A stretch of 64,000 nt of DNA from Ganoderma boninense (Eukaryota > Basidiomycota > Agaricomycetes > Polyporales > Polyporaceae). How positions within the stretch are numbered: position 1 is the stretch's first letter; every line of letters begins with the position of its first letter. The position numbers were made by a program, and so were the translations under genes. The DNA is taken from positions 3,568,100-3,632,099 of the forward strand of contig CM035306.1 of the NCBI GenBank assembly GCA_002900995.3. Reading direction: 5' to 3'. Under the pieces are notes generated by a model, which was given only the letters and a program-made list of their open reading frames with translations, ran no database searches and had not been told where the DNA came from. This document shows, one piece after another, positions 23,527-33,620 of the stretch.

Positions 23527-25212
23527 ATGGCATCCTCTGCTATAAGGGCCCGGATTAATGCATTCGAGGCCATGCAAGCTGGCGGGCCTGGCATGGCCTC
23601 GAGATCGCCTTCGGACCTCCTCGAGACTCCAATCTCACCTACAGCAACTTCCATATCGCCCATCCTCCCGTCTGCGACCTCCGGCAAGTCTATGCCCCCC
23701 TCCCCGTCCCCTTCACCTCCAAACCTTGGTCGCAAAACCTCCCTCATCGATCTTAAGGACTGGGTCGTCGACGATGGCCCTCTGCCATACGTTCCACGCC
23801 AGAAGCCCTCCATCGCCCGCAAACCGCCTCCTCCTCTTGCGCCCAAGCCGACCCCCAGACATGTCTCCGACTCTTTCGTCAACAAACCTTCTCCGCCTCT
23901 CATAAGTCTCGACTCTCCACCCAAGACTCGTCCCGCCCCTCCATTACCTCCCCGCAAATCTTCCTACTCGTCCCTCAAGTCCATCTCTCCAACGAATACC
24001 TCAAACTCCCGCTCTCGCAGCCCCCGCCCTCCAGTACCACCGCTCCCCCAACCTACAAGGTCCGATTCCCTCACAGTTGACCATACTTACCCACCGTTAT
24101 CCAAATTGGGAATCACCATACCCTCCCGTCATGCACCCGGCTCCTCAATATCCTCCTTCCACTCAGTCTCCCTTTCCTCGGACGGTGGAGATCCATCTAC
24201 TCCGGGCACCGCAAATTCGCTAGCAAACCATGTTGCTACATATCCAATGGACCGCGATGACGACCATGACAAGGGAAGTCTTCGCGATTTGGACGCCGTC
24301 AGCCTCGACGAGTCGTTCGAGAACCTCTCCATGACCTCCGCTGTAAGCCCTTCAGTGTCTTCCTCCCTCTCGCACGACTGGGAAGTGTATGCCAAGCGCG
24401 AACCTCCCAAACTCCCCCAGCGCCCGTCCAAACCGTCGGCATCCGCTCCGACCTCACCTCGTACCTCGCCTCATCTCGTCCCAAAACGAGATGGTCCCCC
24501 TCCTCCACCGCCTCCGCGCTCGCGGCCACCCTCTTCCCGCAACTCTCTTGCCTCTACCTCTGCAGCGTCCACTTCCGACCGTTCTTCAATCCTCAGCAAT
24601 GCTACCTCGCACACAAGCGTCAGCACGCGCAGCACTACCACCCCCAAGCCTAAATCGGCGATGCTCACGCGACCTACCCCCGTACCCCCTACTGCGCGCA
24701 AACGTTATGAGGCCGTATTCAACGGGAACGTGGTCGCAGCGCGCCAGGTGAAACGCGCGAAGTCGCCTCCACCATTACGCAAACCCAGGCAGGCGGCAGG
24801 ATGGCGTGGTCTCTCGGTGGATCTGATCACTAACCCCGAAGAGATCAGTTCCAGCGCGAGCACTACTATTCGTCCGGAGCCTATTGATGAGGAAGTGGAT
24901 GGCGAAGACAGGCTGGACGGGGAGACTGTGAAAGCGATATGGAAGCTGTCCAGGTTAGAGAGGGCAACGCTGCGTGTGATATGGTGAGATCAAGTCTGTG
25001 CTTGCTCTCATGTCGATTCGAAGGCTAACTGCGACCGCAGGATGGAGTGTGACCCCACGAGTACAGGTTCCCTTGACCGCGATGGGTTCGTCAAGGGCAT
25101 GTGGCGGATAGACGAGGAGTTGCGCAAGGCGCAGATGCGTAAACCCATCGCACCGCGCATACAGCTTCGCCAACCCAAGCCGTCGCATCCTCCGAAACAG
25201 ATATTACGATAG
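23527..25212 (+). CDS. EH-domain protein of the IRS4/TAX4 type
   Basis: Long disordered, Pro/Ser-rich protein ending in an EH (Eps15-homology) domain, the layout of yeast Irs4/Tax4, which promote phosphoinositide turnover and cell-wall and autophagy functions through Inp51. Exons: 23527-24983, 25041-25212; 542 aa. The start codon has a near-perfect context, GCCGCCATGG. Residues 1-450 hold many PxxP and polyproline stretches (APPLPPRK, PPPPPPPRSRPP), probable SH3/WW ligands. The EH domain is at about 465-530: GETVKAIWKLSRLERATLRVIW, then an EF-hand-like loop CDPTSTGSLDRDGFVKGMW and IDEELRKAQ. The single intron splits the conserved Trp codon before MECD. Assignment to IRS4/TAX4 rests on the C-terminal EH position and FVKGMWRIDEEL; function by homology only. 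Confidence 0.85.
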
Positions 25213-25779
25213 TTGCTAGCGTTTTGCCTACCCTTCCGCGTTCATGACGTCCATGTGTACACATCCCGTTTACCATTGATCTGGTGACATAACGGCTCTG
25301 CGTTCACCCTCGTTATCGTACTCGGACACATCCCATTAGTCCTTGCCCCTCGCTTGCACTTGTTTCTGCACTACCCCGGCCCGAGACAACTCTCGCGCTA
25401 GCATTTAGAGCTGCTCATGCTATTCGGCAGCCTCGATCTGCTCGCCGAAGTCGATGTTATACCCCAGCAGTAATCATTGTACCAAAAATCAAGCCGAATG
25501 TTCTTCACAGAGTGAAGGGGATCTTCGCAAGCCTGATGACCGCCACGCCGTGTGGACTTGGGATACGCGATCATGCACGCGCCTGCCGCGCCTTCATTGC
25601 GGACGGGGGACTTGTATCTCGTACCTAGTACCGTCACGGCCATGGCCATGCACCGGTATCAACCACATTCATAGGGAACAGATACCGCAGCCCCTTTCCT
25701 CAACCACCCCCTTCATCTCAACCACCAAGCGTCCCCAAACGAAGCCGTTTATTACCGTAGAGAACTCGATAATTCCAAT

Positions 25780-26711
25780 ATGCTCGGTACGTCGCCCACA
25801 ACGCGCCACTACGTCACTCCCCCCAAACCCTCCTCCGATCCTCCTACACTCCCTTCCACCTCAATATCCTCGAGAAGCAGCGTTCCTCACAGCCATCTAA
25901 CCCCGGTCCACAGTCATCGGCCTCACCGGCGGGATCGCGACGGGCAAGTCGACCGTCTCCTCCCTCTTCCGCGCGAACGACGTCCCGATCATCGACGCCG
26001 ACGTGCTCGCTCGCAAGGTCGTCGAGCCGGGCACGCCCGCGCTCGCCGCGATCGTGCGCACGTTCGGGCCCGACGTCCTCCTCCCCGACGGCACGCTCGA
26101 CCGTCCGCGGCTGGGCCGCATCGTCTTCGCGGACGAGGCCGCCCGCCGCCAGCTCAACGCCATCGTGCACCCCGCCGTGCGCCGCGAGATGTTCTGGAGC
26201 GTGCTCCGCCACTGGTGGCGCGGCGAGCGCATGTGCGTGCTCGACGTGCCGCTGCTGATCGAGGGCGGGCTGTGGAAGTGGGTCGGGAAGGTCGTCGTCG
26301 TGTATTGGTGCGTGCGCCACGTTCGCTCTCCCCACTCTCCTCTGGGGAGTATGTATGCGCCATGTACGTGTCCGCCCCTGACGTGTTCTCTCCTTCAGCT
26401 CGGCCGAGATCCAGCTGCTCCGGCTCATGAAGCGGGATAACTCGACACGCGAAGACGCGTCTGCCCGCCTGAATTCGCAGCTGCCGATAACTGACAAGAT
26501 CAAGTACGCAGACGTTGTCATTGATAACTCCGGGACACAACAGGAACTAGAGCAAGAAATTGGGGCGATCATCAAGAGACTGAGAGACGATGCTGGCTGG
26601 TCTTGGAGGTTAAGCTGGCTGTTCCCGCCATGGGGTGTCGCTTCCGCTGTCTGGATGCTGAGCTGGCGGGCCTTGCGTCGCTCGCACAGACACAAGTCGC
26701 ACAAGCGATAA
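25780..26711 (+). CDS. CAB5: Dephospho-CoA kinase
   Basis: Last step of coenzyme A synthesis: ATP phosphorylates the 3'-hydroxyl of dephospho-CoA. Exons: 25780-25786, 25914-26307, 26399-26711; 237 aa. The first coding exon is only 7 nt (ATGCTCG) and is needed to reach the start codon; joined, the protein starts MLVIGLTGGIATGKSTV with the P-loop at residues 5-15. Other CoaE signatures are PIIDADVLARKVVEPG, LNAIVHPAVRREM, VLDVPLLIEGGLW and VVVYCSAEIQLLRLMKRD (the last across intron 2). A hydrophobic C-terminal segment (LFPPWGVASAVWMLSWRAL) followed by basic residues suggests a tail anchor, as in other eukaryotic one-domain enzymes. Convergent with SCD6, 263 bp between stops. Confidence 0.95.
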
Positions 26712-26974
26712 CACCGGATGATCGTGTTGTTTTGCCTGTATGATTGCACAACACATACACTAGAGACTTTTTTGTACTGTACTATTTACCGTCTGGGTCA
26801 CGTCTCCCGACTTGGGAATATGAAACCTGTGAAGCACTCGAGACCGCAATCCTGACAACAACATCGCTGCATTGCACTCGAATCGCTTAATGACAAGGCA
26901 TAACAATGCGATAAAAGTCCACCAGAACACTCGCCATTCTGTCACGCTGAAGCTGCAACCACACTATATGCATG

Positions 26975-28556
26975 TCACGAACGGGCACCACTGACCATGG
27001 GTCCTCCACGACGGCCACGTCCACCGCCCCGACGACCGTACCCTCCCCAACCACCTACGTATGCACCAGGACCCATCAAACCAACACCACCGGGCTCACC
27101 GAAAGTAGCAACATTGCGCTCTCTCTCCTCCTCTCTGCGGTTACGTCCACCTCCACGACGCCCGCCACGTCCCCGGTTGTCGCCAGCCGGGCCATTGCTG
27201 CCAGAAGACAGCGTGTCGAAGAAGGACTTCTTCGGGTTATAAGCGGGGTCCTTCTCGTCCTCCTTGGGTTCGCCTTCCGGAGTCTCAGTTCCTTCGTTCT
27301 TCGGGGTGCCGCGGGGCGACGGCGCGAGCGCGGCCTTGTCGAAGCGAGCATTGCTGCTCTCGAAATCAAAGTCAGTCGCGGGCACGCGCAGGTCGCCAGC
27401 CTTGATCTCCGGGCCCTGGCGGCCACCACGACGCCCGCCACGCTGCTGCTGGCCTGCGCCGTTCGATACCCGGAGGTCGCCAATCGCGCGCTCGATGGTC
27501 TCCATCGATGCGGTTACCGAGTTTACCGAGGGGTTGCGTGCGGCGGCGCGTGGATGGGCTGCTCCGTTGGCCTGAGCTTGCCCGTTCAGTGCTTGCACGG
27601 GCTGCGAGCCCGACGGTTGGCCTTGGGGGCGGTTTGCAAATTGCTGCTGTTGTCGAGCGGCAGCTTGAGCCTGCCCCGGTTGCGGAGAGACGCCAACAGG
27701 TGCCTGTTGGGGGTATGAGGGAGAGCCGTAAGGAGGGTAGTTGGGTGCCACCTGAGGTGCGGACGCCTGGAGGACGAAGAAGCATCAGTTGCCATTCAAT
27801 GACATACACGGCGCGACAACGAGAATTGAATAATCAGAAGGAAGGCAACGGGATATCCACACGATTTTTTGCGCTCTCGGACAATCGAGCATTTGCTCGT
27901 TACATCCGTTAATGGTTTCATCACTAGCGACCACGTGTCGCGTGCAAAGAACAGCAAAGAAGATGGGACGTAAGACTCACGCCAATAACTGCAGGATCCT
28001 CGCGGACGTCGCGTCGTTGGTTGACCGGTTCGTCAACGGCGAGGTCCTTCACCTCGGAGGCACGGAAAATGATGTATGTGTAGGGTTCTGTCACAGGGGG
28101 GATATACTCATTCGGTGGTCTGTCAGAGATCAAGCGTTAGCAAGACTGATGTATGACACCGAGAGGATGGGGGGAAGTGAGTCAGAAGGAAGGCAACGGA
28201 AGAATCCACATGGGTTTATGCGCTCTCGGACGAGAGAGCCGTAGCTCTTTTACATCCGTATTGGTTTCATCTTCGAGACCGGTCGATGAATAGAAGTGGC
28301 TCACCTCCGCGACTCCGTTCCCATGGAGTATACTTGATGATGATAAGCATTGCACACCAAAGAATGCTGGACGGCGGGGACTCACCATTGGAGAGTTGAA
28401 TAGTTGACGCGACGGGGTCGATGCCCGCCAGAATACCTCTGTATCGTACATCTGAATGCGAAATGAGAGAGATGGGTTTTCTGCAGATGGCCGTCAGTAC
28501 GCACAGAAGCCGCAGAGGCGGATGACACGTACCCGATGAAACTGAGAGCAGCCATG
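26975..28556 (-). CDS. SCD6: SCD6/LSM14-family mRNA translation repressor
   Basis: P-body RNA-binding protein that binds eIF4G, represses translation and promotes decapping. Exons, 5' to 3' on minus: 28534-28556, 28386-28480, 28305-28332, 27981-28119, 26975-27766; 358 aa. The N-terminal LSm domain (residues 1-95) reads FIGKPISLISHSDVRYRGIL, VASTIQLSN, VYSMGTESRR and YIIFRASEVKDLAVDE. The middle is Gln/Pro/Asn-rich; an FDF box (VPATDFDFESSNARFDK) lies near residue 210, and the C-terminus carries RGG repeats (GRGGRRGGGR, GRRGGGRGRRGG). Introns 1 and 2 are 53 nt, but introns 3 (185 nt) and 4 (214 nt) are long and carry related box C/D snoRNA-like elements, annotated separately. Head to head with PGS1 only 116 bp away. 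Confidence 0.94.
27829..27929 (-). ncRNA. Candidate intronic box C/D snoRNA, copy A (SCD6 intron 4)
   Basis: On the minus strand the intron contains a perfect box C GTGATGA (27918-27924) and a box D CTGA (27834-27837), 80 nt apart, in the order required of a C/D snoRNA. Directly upstream of box D is the guide GTTGCCTTCCTT. It can pair with the conserved small-subunit rRNA segment AAGGAAGGCAGC over 12 positions, including one G-U pair. By the box D+5 rule it would direct 2'-O-methylation of the fifth base, an A. A hairpin, CGAGC-AAAT-GCTCG, lies between the boxes. A clear terminal stem is not obvious. The rRNA segment is from memory (near yeast 18S A436, snR87/U16 type). Confidence 0.72.
28177..28278 (-). 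ncRNA. Candidate intronic box C/D snoRNA, copy B (SCD6 intron 3)
   Basis: Diverged copy of the element in the next intron, about 80% identical by eye over 90 nt. On the minus strand box C is AAGATGA (28267-28273), one base off consensus, and box D is CTGA (28182-28185). The guide next to box D, GTTGCCTTCCTT, is unchanged, as are TGTCCGAGAGCGCA-like and GGATGTAA blocks. The internal hairpin is kept with a different outer pair (AGAGC-TACG-GCTCT). With its weaker box C it could be a less active paralog or a decaying copy. Confidence 0.62.
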
Positions 28557-28672
28557 GCGATGAAAGAAAGGCGAAGAAATCGGAGTCGCTCAAACCTGCA
28601 GCAGCGTGTAACAACCAGAGCCCTCGGCACTCTCCGTTCCCACGACGGGCGCTTCCATCACCACAGACCGCG
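28557..28672. promoter_or_regulatory. Very short shared divergent promoter, SCD6 / PGS1
   Basis: Only 116 bp separate the two start codons, so both 5' leaders must be very short or overlap. No TATA box seen. Confidence 0.5.
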
Positions 28673-30650
28673 ATGGTGCGCGCGGTGACCTCACTTGTCC
28701 TCTCGATGTTCAGCGCAGCGCGCAATGCGCTCCAGCTCTCCCGCCTGCGCATATACTCCACGCTTCTTCCCATAGCTGCTGTTCACAGGCCACGCAATGT
28801 CTCCACCGTCTCGTTCGAGCCCACAATCCGCCAGTTTCTCGTCAAGCTGGCGGAACACCAGCCATGCTTCTCCTTGAGCTCTTCCAGTGTCTCCATCATG
28901 CATGAACCACGAGTATTCTACAATACATTACTTGTACGCCCATGACCCCTCTTTATTTGAATTCGATTCGCTGATTGGGCTATTTCAGAATATGATTCGG
29001 AATGCACGGCATAGAGTATTCCTATCTTCTCTTTACATAGGTTACGAGGACGTAGAACTAGTGAGTACCCCAAGTCATCATATATTCTCTACCAAGATGA
29101 CATGTTTCTAGATTGACGCAATACACCAATCGTTGCGCGATAATCCCTCCCTGCATGTCTACATTCACCTCGACCTTAACCGTTCTACTCGCCCGGGGCC
29201 AGACTCGCCAGCACATGTCCTGCTCCCTCTCATCCAGCAGCATCCTGATAGGCTTCATGTCTCCCTCTTCCGAAGTCCAAAACTCAAGGGCTTAATGGCT
29301 CGTATAGTCCCTCCCAGATTCAATGAGGGCTGGGGCACATGGCATCCAAAAATATATGGCGCGGACGACACATTGATCATTTCTGGGTAAGGATGTATGT
29401 TTCGTCATAACGATCGCATTAGGCTCTTAACGCGCCTTTCCTGCTTAGGGCCAACTTGAATACTTCATATTTCTCGACCCGTCAGGACCGTTATCTCCAG
29501 TTCACTGCTCAGCCACGGCTCGCGGACTACTGTTTCTCGTTCCTGCAAGCTGCCTCTACGTTCTCCTACAGTTTGCTGCCGTCTTCCAGCTCAACTGATG
29601 ACTACATGCTCCACTGGCCTCACTCGGATACCCACCCACATCAGATAGAAGCCAAAGCCCAACGAGCTCTACGCTCCCTACAGAAGGCACACCTTATTGC
29701 ATCTGAAGTCTCCTTGGTGAAGCATGCTGAGAAAGGCATACCAGGCCAATCAGATGGGGAGGATGATGTCTTGATCTTCCCTGTAATACAGGCAGGACAA
29801 TTCGACATCAGGGAAGAAGAACGGTGTTTATCTCTCCTCTTCCGAGAGCTGGCGGCACAACAGCGGTACAGCGTATTGCCTGCGTCTGGATATGAAGGAC
29901 CTGTCATCGATTTGACCAGTGGCTACTTCGCGCTGTATAAACCATACCAGTCAGCGGTGATCGAATCTCGCTTAGCGTGTAGGATTCTCGCCGCCAGTCC
30001 CCGAGTGAGCACCGTTTCTTCCGCGGAAATGAAATGACGTGTTTCTCAACTTCATCACCCCCTCCCGCCAGGCCAACGGTTTCTACAAATCGAAAGGTGT
30101 CTCGGGACGCATCCCGGAAGCATATACGCTCTTTGAGCGGCGGTTCATGCACGCAGTTCGCGCGGCTGGCACTGAATGGCCGTCCAACTCCTCGGACGTA
30201 GTCCCGGGCGTGCAGCTGCACGAGTGGCAGCGTGCCGGATGGACATACCACGCAAAAGGTGCACACCTTCTCTTCCGCCCCCTTCCGCGCACACACGCTC
30301 ACTCTTCGCGCCCTCTCTTTCGCCTATGCTGGTTCTTCACGCCCCACCCCCCGACACGGGCATAATGAAAACGCCCAGGGATCTGGGTCCGTCCCACCCC
30401 GGCGTCCACCCCGGCTCTGACGCTCTTTGGCTCGACGAACCTCAACTCCCGATCCGCGAACCTCGATACCGAGCTGTCATTTGTGCTTGCGACGACCTCG
30501 CCTGCACTCCGGCAGCGGCTCGCGGAGGAGGTGGACGGGCTCCGCGAGCATGCCACGCCATGGCGTGGACAGGACAGCTCCGACGACGAGGCACGAAGGG
30601 TGCGCCTGGGAACGCGGGCTTTGGTCGCCTTCGTCGGCGGCATGTTGTAG
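28673..30650 (+). CDS. PGS1: CDP-diacylglycerol-glycerol-3-phosphate 3-phosphatidyltransferase
   Basis: Makes phosphatidylglycerol phosphate from CDP-diacylglycerol and glycerol-3-phosphate, the committed step of cardiolipin synthesis in mitochondria. Exons: 28673-28933, 28989-29060, 29112-29386, 29449-30004, 30072-30258, 30379-30650; 540 aa. The N-terminus is Arg/Ser/Leu-rich and nearly acid-free for 45 residues (presequence). It has the two HKD motifs of the phospholipase D superfamily: HPKIYGADDTLIISGANLN near residue 189, and HAKGIWV near 448 followed by LTLFGSTNLNSRSANLDTEL. Between them are FLSSLYIGYEDVELIDAIH and the membrane-facing SPKLKGLMARIVPPRFNEG. The intron after HAK and the acceptor at 30378 are needed to join the second motif. 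Convergent with DTD1. Confidence 0.95.
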
Positions 30651-31268
30651 GCGGCTCTGTCGCGCGCACCGGATGACGAGTCACGAATGAAATGAAGGCC
30701 GCTGATGCTGGCGGGCGATTGCCGCATGCGCTGGGAGGGTTGCGGACATGAGAGTGGGAATGGCAGGGTTTGTCATTGTGCAGGGGAGGAGTGGGAGGGC
30801 GGGAGGGTCCTCCGGGCAGTTTACGAGAGCGCATAGGTCATTTCGGTTGTGGTGCGGGAGGCACAGCAGCTTCGCGGGGCTTCTCCCGGACCATCTTGTC
30901 GGGCGTGGCTGGCGACAATGCATAAAGCAATCCATATGCCTGTGTGGCATATGATCACGGCGCACAATCTGCGTATGCGAAATGACAAGGAGTTCAGCAT
31001 CGATAATCTGATACTACTGTATGTCGTCGTCCTTGCCAAGTCTTAGGATGTGACAGGTGCCTTGCGCGTAGGACCTTCGCGAAGTGCTGGGAGTGAAGCT
31101 CGGAGAGTCGGAGGCACGCCGCACTTTCTCCTGGCTCGATGTTCCTCCCTTCATTAACAGTGTGCCTTGTGCATGCGAGCATTCATGCGAGTTTGGAATT
31201 TCTGTCGACGATACGAAGGTTACAGAGAGAGCGGCTGGGGTGCCCGTGACATACGGTTCTGTCAGCAG
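30651..31268. other. Convergent intergenic region, PGS1 / DTD1
   Basis: 618 bp between stop codons holding both 3' UTRs. One minus-strand open stretch inside it looks exon-like and is listed separately; otherwise I see nothing. Confidence 0.5.
30838..30939 (-). CDS. Possible terminal exon of a small unrecognised protein
   Basis: A 34-codon minus-strand stretch, AYGLLYALSPATPDKMVREK and then PREAAVPPAPQPK, ends in a TGA. It is preceded by a good acceptor (CACACAG), with a branch-like TGCTGAAC and a donor-like GTAGTATC upstream. It looks like the end of a small one-pass membrane protein with a charged tail. I could not find a convincing first exon with a start codon, so this may be chance. No family recognised. 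Confidence 0.22.
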   Translation of the reverse strand, partial: AYGLLYALSPATPDKMVREKPREAAVPPAPQPK

Positions 31269-32600
31269 CTACACGGACTGCGTATGCGCAGCGGCCAGAA
31301 CATCACTAGCTGTCGACGGTGAAGGATCTTCCTGTGGCCGAGGCGTTTGCTTGCCCGACGCGGTGGGCGTGCCTTTCGACTTCTTTGGGGTGGCAGCACC
31401 GGATGGCGTATCGACGTATTCAAACTTTCTCGAGTCCAGTGTAAAGGTTACAGGTCCCTGCGATCGTGTGCGTCAATTGTCATGACCATTGTTATGACTC
31501 CCCACGCCCTCGGACAAAACGCCAACGGCCGACAACCAGGCGTGACCGCATGACGATCCCTGCCTGCTGCCGCCAGAGGTGATCGCCGCCGAGGACGGTG
31601 TGTGGCTGACACGAAACGGCGGATTTTTTGAATTGATGACGCAGGGGACACGTACCTCGTTCGTCAGCCGCACGTCCATCATCGCGCCAAATCGTCCGTC
31701 TGTTCACACAAAAACCGGAGTCAGCCATTAGAGCTTCGGCCCCGGACGAGAATAACTGTGCGTGCAGCGCGCGCCGCACGCCGCAGAGTAAAGGGCCCGA
31801 GAGCCGTGTGGGACCTGGAGACAAACGCACCTTTAATCTTGTCTGGCCCATACAGTTCGCCCATCCGGTTCAGGAAGGACGCGTATAAGTCCCGGGATGG
31901 GCCTGTCGCCTGGGAGAAACGCAAGGCAAGGGGCGCGGGGGCGGGATGCGCGGTGGTCAGCAGGCTCCAGGCGGGCGAGGGGGTGGGGCGCGGACACAAT
32001 ACGAAGATGGGCAAAACACACACCATCGCTCGGTGGAAGTCGGGCTTCCCCTTGGCTGTGGTGGCGAAGAGCGTGAACTGCGAGACGCAGAGGACTTCAC
32101 CGCCGATGTCCTTGACGCTCTTCTTCCACATGGCGCCCGACCCATCGTCGGAGAAGACTTTGAGAGAGAGGCTGCGTGTGAGGGGCCGAGGACAAGAGCG
32201 GGGAAGTCAGCCCGGTGCATTGAGTATCGTGTCGATCGCAGGTCGGCCGAGGACGCGGAGGGACGGCAGACGAATACGCTGCCGTCAGCGGTGCTGCGCA
32301 CGGTGTTTCGAAGAAGAGAAGTTGAACGCACATTTGTTTCGTAAGACTCTCGAGGTCGGTCACGGTGTCGTCTGTCCTGTGCGTGGCCGAGCAATTCAGC
32401 CGACGCATTTCCCGTTGAATGGGCAGAAATGACCTCTTCCTATACCAACGAGGACCATGAGGCCCCGGCCAATGGAAGAAATAACTTCATTATCCACTGT
32501 GCGGGTAGGTTGGGCTGAGTTATGAGTGTCATTTAACAGACGAGGTTCGGGACATACCTGTGACTGAGGCCGAGGCGACCCGCTGGACGATGGCTCGCAT
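31269..32600 (-). CDS. DTD1: D-aminoacyl-tRNA deacylase (DTD)
   Basis: Proofreading enzyme that frees tRNA from mischarged D-amino acids and glycine. Exons, 5' to 3' on minus: 32558-32600, 32434-32496, 32332-32371, 32024-32171, 31831-31909, 31656-31699, 31269-31457; 201 aa. The N-terminus [20 protein letters not shown] and [20 protein letters not shown] are typical of the family. The catalytic SQFTLFA motif is at residues 79-85 and the cross-subunit GPVTF motif at 140-144, immediately after the last intron. [18 protein letters not shown] and [16 protein letters not shown] complete the fold. Residues 155-201 form a basic, Ser/Thr/Pro-rich tail beyond the core domain (about 150 aa), which bacterial enzymes lack. 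The second intron uses an unusual donor/acceptor pair (GTCATT / GGACAG), chosen because it alone restores IGRDDT. Confidence 0.94.
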
Positions 32601-32847
32601 GACTATATGCGGCTATCTGGACACGATTTGGATTGCGTGGACGCGTCGGCGCCGCTTTCGATGGTCAGGACGGTGAGGGATAGTAGCAGAGAGGAGAGCG
32701 CGCGGGAAGCACGGTGGCGCTGGGTGAGAACGGGCCGGCGCGAAAGTTGGGAAGCGTGGCCCTTGTCCTTGTCCTCTTCCACCACCATCTGATCCAGTGA
32801 CTCCTGCATATTGGCACCGGCGATCTCAGTCTCCCACTCTTGCCGTC
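32601..32847. promoter_or_regulatory. Shared divergent promoter, DTD1 / cyclophilin
   Basis: 247 bp between divergent start codons. No clear core-promoter motif. Confidence 0.45.
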
Positions 32848-33620
32848 ATGGAATCAGTCGTGCTTGAAACTAGCATGGGCGACATTCAGCTGGAGTTGTA
32901 TTGGGATCATGCTCCTCGAGTAGGTCGGTCCATCCGTTCCTGTGTTCGATCCAGTTCGCCTTACGAACGATCCTGCCGAATCAGACCTGTAAGAATTTTG
33001 CAGAGCTTGCAAAACGCGGCTACTACAACGGGGTCGTCTTCCACCGTATCATCGCCGTGAGTTCACGCTCCTGCGATTATATGCATCCGAGTTCGACGAG
33101 GGCCCTGATTTGATGCCCTTCACTTCGATAGGACTTCATGATACAGACAGGTGACCCTACCGGAACCGGCCGTGGCGGCACCAGTATCTATGGGCAAAAG
33201 TTGTGAGTGCGCATGTGGTGACGCGGGCCCGACCGTTGGTGACGTTCCCCCTGCCAGTGAGGACGAAATCCATCCAGAGCTACGATTTACCGGGGCCGGC
33301 ATCTTGGCAATGGCCAACTCAGGGCCGAACACTAACGGTGCGTGCCTTGAGATCGTCTGTAATTAGTCCAGGGTAGTGATCCGTTTTTAGGATCGCAATT
33401 CTTCATAACGCTTGCTCCTACACCGTACCTGGACAACAAACACACTGTCTTTGGGCGTGTCAGTGCAGGGATGCGCGTCGTGCAACGACTTGGCGCGGTT
33501 GGGACGGACGCGCAAGATCGGTGAGTTTTTTTTTCGTGATCCGTATGCTGTTTGTTGTGGCTGAATGTACTACCTAGTCCCCGAGAAGATGTAAAAATCT
33601 ATAAAGCCCGTGCGGTTTGA
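32848..33620 (+). CDS. Cyclophilin-type peptidyl-prolyl isomerase, PPIL1-like
   Basis: Single-domain cyclophilin; PPIL1 members are spliceosomal isomerases. Exons: 32848-32919, 32985-33056, 33132-33202, 33258-33337, 33391-33520, 33578-33620; 155 aa. The start [20 protein letters not shown] is the short PPIL1-type N-terminus without a leader. Catalytic-site residues are present: [38 protein letters not shown] and the HTVFGRV strand. The position of the cyclosporin-contacting Trp (PTPWLD in many family members) is Tyr here (PTPYLD), so weak drug binding is likely. The C-terminus [14 protein letters not shown] matches the short PPIL1 ending. Six exons of 43-130 nt in a 468-nt reading frame make it very intron-dense. 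Confidence 0.94.
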
